A stretch of DNA of 64,000 nucleotides, taken from Streptomyces sp. NBC_01244 (lineage in GTDB: Bacteria > Actinomycetota > Actinomycetes > Streptomycetales > Streptomycetaceae). The notes beneath the pieces were generated by a model. It was not told the origin of the DNA. It saw only the letters and a program-made list of their open reading frames with translations, and made no database searches. This document shows, piece after piece, positions 58,828 to 64,000 of the stretch. How positions within the stretch are numbered: the first letter of the stretch is position 1; every line of letters starts with the position of its first letter. Made by a program: the position numbers and the translations under genes. The stretch is taken from assembly GCF_035987325.1 (NCBI RefSeq), contig NZ_CP108488.1:8866001-8930000 (forward strand), written 5' to 3'.

Positions 58828-59429
58828 CGGCGGTGCCCGGGCAGATGTGCGTCGAGGGCGGCGTCGACCACTCGGTCGACGGAGGCCGCCGGATCGCCGT
58901 CGAGCACCAGCGGCAGACTGCCCCAGGCCCACAGCTGCGCCACGCCGTGCAGATTGGCCCAGAGCGCGGCGGCGGTGATGCGGGGGGCTTCGGTCGCCGC
59001 GCACCGGGCGACCAGGGAGACGAGCAGCTCGAACAGCGGCAGCGTGGAGTCCCGGAGCCGGCCCCCCGGCGGCCCGTCCTGCCCGCTGCCGTCCAGCAGG
59101 TCGTGGCGGAACATCAGCTCGAACATGCCGCGGTGCTCCAGCGCGTAGCCGACGTACGCGCGCCCCAGCGCCCGCACCTGCCCGCGCGGATCGTCCGCAC
59201 CCGGGCCCGCCATCGCGGCGGGGATGCGGGAGCCGAGCTCCTCGAAACCGCGCCGGGCGATCGCGGACAGCAGCGCGTGGTGGGTGGCGAAGTACCGGCG
59301 GGGCGCCCCGTGGGACACCCCGGCGCGGCGGGCGATCTCGCGCAGCCCGAGCGCGGCGGTCCCCTCGCTCGTCACGAGCTCCACGCCGACGTCGATCAGC
59401 CGCTCGCGCAGCCCGCTCTCCTGATCCAT
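58824..59429 (-). CDS. TetR-family repressor of the MFS exporter
   Basis: 201 residues from ATG 59429. N-terminal TetR HTH (RLIDVGVELVTSEGTAALGLREIARRAGVSHGAPRRYFATHHALLSA), C-terminal TetR_C-like ligand domain (FELMFRHDLL, LWANLHGVAQLWAWG). It is first in an operon with the MFS gene (GTGA overlap). Two copies of GACAGTGTC lie directly upstream, one next to the start codon, so it likely represses its own operon and is released by an exported compound. Confidence 0.93.
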   Translation of the reverse strand: MDQESGLRERLIDVGVELVTSEGTAALGLREIARRAGVSHGAPRRYFATHHALLSAIARRGFEELGSRIPAAMAGPGADDPRGQVRALGRAYVGYALEHRGMFELMFRHDLLDGSGQDGPPGGRLRDSTLPLFELLVSLVARCAATEAPRITAAALWANLHGVAQLWAWGSLPLVLDGDPAASVDRVVDAALDAHLPGHRR

Positions 59430-59430
59430 G

Positions 59431-59465
59431 GACAGTGTCTACCACCGAGCCGTAGACAGTGTCTA
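59431..59465. promoter_or_regulatory. Twin TetR operators upstream of the TetR/MFS operon
   Basis: TAGACAGTGTCTA (59453-59465) and GACAGTGTCTA (59431-59441) share the palindrome GACAnTGTC; their centres are 24 bp apart, a little over two helical turns. The proximal site starts one base upstream of the ATG, suitable for tight repression. Confidence 0.8.
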
Positions 59466-59542
59466 TCTCCTTCTCTCGGTGATGATGGGATGAGCGCGGC
59501 CGGGCGAGGCGCCCGGCCCGGCCGAGGGAGAGGTGACCTGCC

Positions 59543-59803
59543 ATGGCGGAGCGCGAGGCCCGTGAGGCCGGGCCGTCGGCGGGCGGACTCGAAGAGGGCC
59601 GCCTGATGAAGGAGCTCGAAGCCATCCACCGCACGCGTCACGAAACCCTGCTGCACGGATCGGACGACGCGCTGGTCACGCACACCCGGCGGATGGAGGA
59701 ACTGGAGGGCGAGTACCTGCGCCGCCATCCGGAACGCGCCCAGACCACCGGCCGCACCCGCTCCGGCGCGCGCGCCCGCACGGGAGCGGACGAACAGGGG
59801 TAG
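59543..59803 (+). CDS. DUF6158-type small acidic/helical protein
   Basis: 86 residues from ATG 59543, with GAGAGG upstream. The core LMKELEAIHRTRHETLLHGSDDALVTHTRRMEELEGEYLRRHPER (given here in pieces: LMKELEAIHRTRHETLLHG, SDDALVTHTRRMEELEGEYL, RRHPER) is the family pattern as I remember it. It is helical, charged and cytoplasmic, with a basic tail (TRSGARARTGADEQG). Widespread in Streptomyces, function unknown. Stands alone. Confidence 0.82.
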   Translation: MAEREAREAGPSAGGLEEGRLMKELEAIHRTRHETLLHGSDDALVTHTRRMEELEGEYLRRHPERAQTTGRTRSGARARTGADEQG

Positions 59804-59939
59804 CGGGGCTCGGGCCGTGAGCGGCGGGTTCGCAACCGACCACAAATGACCACAACTGAAAAGTGATCGTCCGGCCGACGTGGAGTCCCTAGCCTGGTTC
59901 GAGGAATTCGAGGAACCGGTCTGGGGAGAGGACGCGTGC

Positions 59940-60338
59940 ATGGACCAGCAGGGCCGTGAGGCATTGATCGCCGGAGTTTCGGAGCTGGCCGTCCTGAGGG
60001 CGCTGCAACTCGCCGGGAACCGGATCGTGGGCAAACGCGGCCGCTCGGTCCGGGGGCCGATGAGGGCGATCGACCCGTGGTCGGTGCATGTGCACCTGCG
60101 GGTGGAAAACCATGAACTGGATGCCGTTCTGGAGGACGCCTGGCAGATTCCCGCAGCGGCCGGTCTGCCGGACGAACTGCTCTCCGCACTCGACGGGCAT
60201 GCCCGCACTTTGCTGGCCGCCGGCATCGAGTTCAGCCGGGACGATCTCCTGCTGACGTTGTCCCAGCTCCCCAGCGAACTTGCTTTGCCCTGGGAGCCGC
60301 AGGGTCCCTCGGAGGATCGGCATGTCGCTCAGCAGTAG
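59940..60338 (+). CDS. Unknown helical protein, first gene of a two-gene operon
   Basis: 132 residues from ATG 59940, with GGGGAGAGGA upstream (an in-frame GTG at 59880 lacks an SD). Predicted mostly alpha: ELAVLRALQLAGNRIVGKRGRS, ELDAVLEDAWQIP, ELLSALDGHARTLLAAG, and FSRDDLLLTLSQLPSELAL. I do not recognise a family. Codons with A or T in third position are more frequent than in neighbours, as in the next gene, which hints at more recent arrival. Its end overlaps the next gene by 17 bp. Confidence 0.75.
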   Translation: MDQQGREALIAGVSELAVLRALQLAGNRIVGKRGRSVRGPMRAIDPWSVHVHLRVENHELDAVLEDAWQIPAAAGLPDELLSALDGHARTLLAAGIEFSRDDLLLTLSQLPSELALPWEPQGPSEDRHVAQQ

Positions 60339-61548
60339 CCAGGAGAGCGAACTCGCCGCCGCCCGCATCGTTGAGCATGCGACCGGCCGGAAGGTCGAGC
60401 CTTACGACGAGTGCGTCGAATGCCGCGATTTCCATGACAGGAGTACGCCTGTCAACGGCCGGTACGACTTCCATCAGGGAGAGTGCGGCGCGCTGGAGGT
60501 CACGTTCGCGACCAGCGGGGTCGCGGAGCGGAACGAACGCGATTGGAACCCCTACCTCGCGGCGTGCCCGGCCCCGACGCTGCGCTCCGGCTGGCACGTC
60601 ATGGTCGACAGCACCGTGAAGGTGAAGGCTCCCCGGGGAAAGAAGGGGGCGCGGGAATCGAGGGACTTCCTCGGAGTGGTCGTCCCTGCCCTGGAGGAGC
60701 TGGAACGGCGCGGCGTATCGGACCTGCTGATGGGGAGAGTCTGCGTCTCTGCCCCCCTTCATGATCCTGCCTGCCCGTACGGAGTGCTGAGCCGAGCGGG
60801 GGTCCTGTCCGCCTGGGCCGAACCCGGTGGCGATGGGGCGGGCGAGATCCGGACAGGGGTGCTTTTCGGGTTCGACGGCATGCCTGCCGTCGATGAGGAG
60901 GACGCGAAGAAGAAGGAGGCCAGGCAGCGTAAGAAGGAGCAGGCCAAGGGAGGCGTGCGGCCTGCGCCCGCGACCGCCGCGCCTACCGAGGCATCCATGG
61001 GGCCGGTGAAGTCGTTCGATCCGGGGTTCATCGCTCGTCTGGAGTCGCGACGAGCGGACGACGAGCTGAAGGCAGTCGAATACCTCCAGGCCCTGTTCCC
61101 TGGCGGGCTGTCGGAATCCGAGCTCGTCGAGCGTGCGCGCAGGCTGGTGGACGAAAGGATCGAGCTCGCGAAGGCCACGACCTGGCGGGAGGGCGTTGCG
61201 GCCCTTCCCGGGCCACGGAGCGCGGATGCGGGAACGGACCTGGTCGACCTCCTGGAGGGCGAATTCTCGCTTCACCCCGACCTGGCGGCGAAGCTGCTCC
61301 GAGCCGATCCTCGCCGGGTGAGGCGTGAGGTCTTCTTCTGGCTGACCTGGACGAGGGTGCCGGCCTGGAATCGCCTGGTGCGCGACGGGCTGCTTCCCGA
61401 CCGTGCCCCGGAGCTGCCCGCCGGGGTGACCGGCATGTGGGCCGGTTGCCTGCCGGACCGCACGCAGGTCCTGCACTGGAGTGCCGAGGCTGGGTGGGTC
61501 CGCCACAGCACTGAGGGTCTCTCGCCGGTAGCCATCTGCCGGAGATAG
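60322..61548 (+). CDS. Unknown 408-residue protein with a PD-(D/E)xK nuclease-like N-terminus
   Basis: Start ATG 60322 with GGAGG at 60311-60315, inside the upstream gene. N-terminal 130 residues: a helix with ESELAAARIVEHATGRKVEP, then RYDFHQGECGALEVTFAT, a pattern (Asp-x-x ... Glu-Val-Thr) like the active site of PD-(D/E)xK folds found in several Streptomyces hypotheticals, followed by GWHVMVDSTVKVKAPRG. A Lys/Glu-rich coiled linker (DEEDAKKKEARQRKKEQAK, about 194-212) leads to a second domain of about 180 residues (ELVERARRLVDERIELAKA, VRREVFFWLTWTRVPAW). Catalysis is unproven and no family is named. Base composition is slightly lower-GC than neighbours. Confidence 0.75.
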   Translation: MSLSSSQESELAAARIVEHATGRKVEPYDECVECRDFHDRSTPVNGRYDFHQGECGALEVTFATSGVAERNERDWNPYLAACPAPTLRSGWHVMVDSTVKVKAPRGKKGARESRDFLGVVVPALEELERRGVSDLLMGRVCVSAPLHDPACPYGVLSRAGVLSAWAEPGGDGAGEIRTGVLFGFDGMPAVDEEDAKKKEARQRKKEQAKGGVRPAPATAAPTEASMGPVKSFDPGFIARLESRRADDELKAVEYLQALFPGGLSESELVERARRLVDERIELAKATTWREGVAALPGPRSADAGTDLVDLLEGEFSLHPDLAAKLLRADPRRVRREVFFWLTWTRVPAWNRLVRDGLLPDRAPELPAGVTGMWAGCLPDRTQVLHWSAEAGWVRHSTEGLSPVAICRR

Positions 61549-61556
61549 CCGGCCGC

Positions 61557-61733
61557 CTACTTCTCGGCGTGCTCGCCCAGCATGAACAGCAGCCAGACGA
61601 ACCCCGCCAAGAGGTGCGTGCCGGCGATGTAGAAGAAGGCGCGCAGCAGTACGCCGTTCTCCTTCCACTTCTCGTACTTCGCCGCCGCGGCGGCGGAGCG
61701 CGCCCGCTCGGAATGCTCGTCCTGGTCCGTCAT
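61557..61733 (-). CDS. DUF6126-type single-pass membrane peptide
   Basis: 58 residues from ATG 61733 to TAG 61559-61557. N-terminus charged and Ala-rich (MTDQDEHSERARSAAAAAKY), then EKWKENGVLLRAFFYIAGTH and LFAGFVWLLFMLGEHAEK: one transmembrane helix with the WxE/KxGVxxRxFFY-THLFAGF pattern I associate with DUF6126. Function unknown; common in Streptomyces. Convergent with the unknown two-gene operon. Confidence 0.8.
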   Translation of the reverse strand: MTDQDEHSERARSAAAAAKYEKWKENGVLLRAFFYIAGTHLLAGFVWLLFMLGEHAEK

Positions 61734-61813
61734 CACCCGAACAGCCTACGGGCGCGTCCGTGCGTCCCCCGACGTCGTTCGTGAATCAGACTTGCTTCAT
61801 GTGAGACAAATTT

Positions 61814-61827
61814 GTATCGTTTGATAC
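61814..61827. promoter_or_regulatory. TetR-type operator upstream of the TetR/DHA2 pair
   Basis: GTATC-GTTT-GATAC: perfect 5-bp arms, extended weakly by TT/AA outside (TTTGTATCGTTTGATACGAA). It lies 14-27 bp before ATG 61841 and overlaps the start of the SD region, suited to autorepression of the regulator and the exporter behind it. Confidence 0.7.
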
Positions 61828-61840
61828 GAAGGAGGATCGC

Positions 61841-62401
61841 ATGATGAACCAAGAAGAGCTGCTGGACGGCGCCGCACGCGTGCTCGCCGGCGATCACAGT
61901 GCCTCCATGGCGCACATCGCCGCGGGCATCGGGACCAGCCGCGCCACGCTCAGCCGCCGCTACGCCACCCGCGAGGCGCTCCTCAAAGCCGTCGCCGTGC
62001 GGGCCATCGAGGTGGTCGACGGGTGCCTCGCCCCCGCCGACCTGCCCGGCGACGCCGACGGAGCGGAGTTCGACGCCGCGCTCGAGCGGCTCGTCACCGG
62101 GCTGCTGCCCGCCGCGCACCTGTACGGGTTCACCTCCCGCGACGCCACCGTGCTCGCCGACCCCGAGTTCCGGGCCGGGATCCAGCGCCAGGACCAGCGG
62201 GCCCTCGCCTTCCTCGCACTCGGCCAGCGCCTCGGCCGGCTCCGCGTCGACCTGCCCGCGTACTGGATCTGGTACTCGCTCTGGGGACTCCTCGACGCCG
62301 CCGCCGAGGGCGTCCGCGACGGCCACCTCGCCCGCCGCGACATCGGCCGGCTCGTCCTCGCCTCCTTCCTCAGCGGAACCCGGCCGTCCCCGGCGGCCTG
62401 A
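61841..62401 (+). CDS. TetR-family repressor of the DHA2 exporter
   Basis: 186 residues from ATG 61841 (ATG 61844 possible), with AAGGAGG upstream. The HTH covers about residues 5-50 (LLDGAARVLAGDHSASMAHIAAGIGTSRATLSRRYATREALLKAV). The ligand domain includes WIWYSLWGLLDAAAEGVRDGHLARRDI. Autoregulation is suggested by the GTATC/GATAC operator just upstream. It lies 59 bp upstream of the exporter gene on the same strand, the common TetR-exporter operon. Confidence 0.93.
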   Translation: MMNQEELLDGAARVLAGDHSASMAHIAAGIGTSRATLSRRYATREALLKAVAVRAIEVVDGCLAPADLPGDADGAEFDAALERLVTGLLPAAHLYGFTSRDATVLADPEFRAGIQRQDQRALAFLALGQRLGRLRVDLPAYWIWYSLWGLLDAAAEGVRDGHLARRDIGRLVLASFLSGTRPSPAA

Positions 62402-62460
62402 GCCCGCACCCCCGAACCCCTCCCGCGTACGACCGTGAAACAACCGTGAACGGAACCCCC

Positions 62461-63984
62461 ATGCACACCCCCACGCAGGACCCGCGCCGCTGGATCGTGC
62501 TCGCGATCCTCTCCGGCAGTCTCCTGCTCATCTCGATGGACACCACGATCCTCAACGTGGCCTTCCCCTCGCTCGTCGGCGACCTCCAGCCGGGCGCCGT
62601 ACAGCAGCTGTGGATCATCGACATCTACGCACTCGCCCTCTCCGGGCTGCTGGTCACCGCGGGCGCCCTCGGCGACCGCTGGGGCCGCAAGCGACTGCTC
62701 ATGGCGGGCTTCGGCATCTTCGCCCTCGCCTCGCTCATCGCCGTCTTCTCCACCGAGGCCTGGCACGTCATCGCGGCCCGCGCCCTCCTCGGCGTCGGCG
62801 GCGCCGCGATCATGCCCTCCACCCTGTCGATCCTGCGCAGCGTCTTCACCGACGCCAAGGAACGCGCCTTCGCGCTCGCCGTCTGGGCCGCCGTGTTCGG
62901 CGGCGGCATGGCCTTCGGCCCCGTCGTCGGCGGCCTGCTCGTCCAGGACTACGGCTGGCACTCCGCCTTCCTCCTCAACCTCCCCGTCACCGCGGTCATC
63001 GTCGCGGCCGGCCTGCGCTACCTCCCCGAGTCCCGCTCCCCGCGCTCCACCGGAAAGTGGGACTGGACCGGCGTCGGCCAGTCGATCGTCGGCATGCTCG
63101 CCCTCGCGGGCGGCATCAAGCAGCTCGGCAAGAGCGGTGTCGCCGACCCGCTGCCCTGGGCCCTGCTGGTCCTCGCCGTCGTCGCGCTGACCCTGTTCGT
63201 CCGCCGCCAGCTCCGCGTGGACAACCCGCTGCTCCAGGTCCGGCTCTTCACCAAGCCCGCCTTCAGCGTGGCCGCCACCGCGATCTTCCTGCCCATGGTG
63301 GGCATGGGCGCGATCCTGTTCCTGGTCACCCAGTGGTTCCAGTACGGCCAGGGATACACCCCGCTGGAGGCGGGCCTGCGCCTGCTGCCCGCCCCGCTCG
63401 CGCTGATCTGCGCCTCGATGGTCGCCCCGACCCTCATGCAGCGCTTCGCGATCCGCCACGTGCTCGGCGGCGGCCTGGTGGTCCTCGCGGCGGGCATGGC
63501 CCTGCCCTGGACCCTCCAGCAGTTCACCGGCCTCGGCTACCCCGCCTTCGCCGTCGCGCTGACCATCATGGGCGTGGGCGCGGGCATCGCGACCACCGTC
63601 GCCTCGGTCACCCTCATCTCCACGGCGCCGGCCGACCAGGTCTCCAGCGCCGCCGCCATCGAGGAGACCTGCTACGAACTCGGCTCGGCCATGGGCGTCG
63701 CCATCCTCGGCTCCACCGCCGCCACGCTCTACCGGGGCAACCTCCCGGCCCTGGAGCTGGATTCCACCACCCTGGCCGCCGTACGGGACTCCGTGGGCGA
63801 GGCAGCCCACACCGCCGAGCTGCTCGGCGGCGGCGTCGGCCGGACCCTGCTCGAGGCCGCCTCGCAGGCCTACACCCTCGCGATCACCCCGGCGTTCCTG
63901 ATGGCCGGCGTCCTCGCGATCGCAGCCGCGGCGACCACCTGGACGCTGATCCCGCGCGACCTGAGGCCGACCGAGAACCACTGA
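62461..63984 (+). CDS. DHA2-family MFS multidrug exporter (14-TM, EmrB/QacA/SmvA type)
   Basis: 507 residues from ATG 62461 (GTG 62446 in frame is possible). Fourteen predicted helices. Motif D1 SMDTTILNVAFPSLVGDL at helix 1, motif A AGALGDRWGRKRLLMAGF, motif B region RALLGVGGAAIMPSTLSIL, motif C GGGMAFGPVVGGLLVQDYGWHSAF, and GIATTVASVTLISTAP in the second half. It exports cationic or hydrophobic drugs, dyes or a self-made product by proton antiport. Probably repressed by the TetR protein encoded upstream. Confidence 0.95.
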   Translation: MHTPTQDPRRWIVLAILSGSLLLISMDTTILNVAFPSLVGDLQPGAVQQLWIIDIYALALSGLLVTAGALGDRWGRKRLLMAGFGIFALASLIAVFSTEAWHVIAARALLGVGGAAIMPSTLSILRSVFTDAKERAFALAVWAAVFGGGMAFGPVVGGLLVQDYGWHSAFLLNLPVTAVIVAAGLRYLPESRSPRSTGKWDWTGVGQSIVGMLALAGGIKQLGKSGVADPLPWALLVLAVVALTLFVRRQLRVDNPLLQVRLFTKPAFSVAATAIFLPMVGMGAILFLVTQWFQYGQGYTPLEAGLRLLPAPLALICASMVAPTLMQRFAIRHVLGGGLVVLAAGMALPWTLQQFTGLGYPAFAVALTIMGVGAGIATTVASVTLISTAPADQVSSAAAIEETCYELGSAMGVAILGSTAATLYRGNLPALELDSTTLAAVRDSVGEAAHTAELLGGGVGRTLLEAASQAYTLAITPAFLMAGVLAIAAAATTWTLIPRDLRPTENH

Positions 63985-64000
63985 GCGGAGCAGGGGAGCA

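Noticed and set aside
1..64000. Search for CRISPR arrays, tRNA or rRNA genes and IS elements
   Set aside because: Tandem repeats found have no unique spacers, no cloverleaf with a CCA end was noticed, and no transposase or integrase was seen. Reading by eye cannot fully exclude a tRNA.

Overview
The window is high-GC (about 72%) actinobacterial chromosome, almost certainly from Streptomyces or a close relative. Third codon positions are nearly all G or C, GTG and TTG starts are common, and many genes overlap by ATGA or GTGA. It carries families typical of Streptomyces: HutC/DasR-type GntR regulators, DUF6158 and DUF6126 small proteins, CBM-bearing secreted hydrolases and many TetR/LysR/two-component regulators. 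No rRNA, tRNA, CRISPR array, IS element or integrase was recognised. It reads as a chromosome-arm mosaic of metabolism, transport, secretion and regulation.

Layout. 1-4.8 kb: end of a membrane protein, a catalytically degenerate beta-lactamase-fold protein, a decaying dual-specificity phosphatase gene that runs open into a cytochrome P450, and a translationally coupled pair (alpha/beta-hydrolase-like without the nucleophile Ser, plus a WXG100-like protein). 4.8-7.7 kb: gluconate locus (permease, gluconokinase, divergent GntR regulator). 7.7-13.1 kb: XRE regulator divergent from a quinone reductase, a collagen-like protein and an AfsR-type ATPase lacking a DNA-binding domain. 13.1-16.6 kb: ABC exporter, VOC protein and dehydrogenase reading away from a promoter with an excellent SoxR box. 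17.1-21.3 kb: a membrane-anchored degenerate adenylation protein convergent with, and overlapping, a GNAT/ATP-grasp fusion. 21.4-26.5 kb: DUF350 membrane protein, acyltransferase and secreted hydrolase, then a two-component system. 26.6-31.3 kb: AEC transporter, a small protein, a secreted trypsin-like protease, a secreted flavin oxidase and a methyltransferase. 31.3-34.7 kb: two divergent IucA/IucC-type (NIS siderophore) synthetases around one palindrome. 34.8-39.9 kb: two HutC-type GntR regulators and a beta-N-acetylhexosaminidase/CBM3-GH16 operon. 40-44.6 kb: secreted subtilisin divergent from a malXY-like operon (PTS IICB plus cystathionine beta-lyase-type aminotransferase). 44.8-49 kb: SigB-type sigma factor and a glycine betaine-type ABC system with a permease/binding-protein fusion. 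49-51.4 kb: remains of an MMPL transporter, a small repeat/Cys protein and a ClC channel. 51.7-56.5 kb: a 1066-residue secreted GH31 enzyme, a phosphotransferase and a YunG-like protein. 56.6-64 kb: LysR, MFS/TetR pair, DUF6158, an unknown two-gene operon of less biased codon use, DUF6126 and a TetR/DHA2 exporter pair.

Common themes: (i) a polysaccharide/amino-sugar block (GH20, GH16, GH31, HutC regulators, PTS) with many secreted proteins; (ii) gene decay caught in progress (phosphatase with TGA for an expected Trp codon, MMPL with TAG for an expected Trp codon and internal deletions); (iii) short tandem repeats with periods of 11, 12, 14, 15, 18 and 24 bp in intergenic regions or in protein tails and linkers; (iv) convergent genes whose 3' ends overlap antisense by 166, 47 and 177 bp.

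Stretches over 300 bp without an intact gene: 9512-9844 holds six 24-bp repeats and no convincing start; 48937-49642 holds a terminator hairpin and the MMPL remnant. All functions are inferred by reading motifs; no database search was run.
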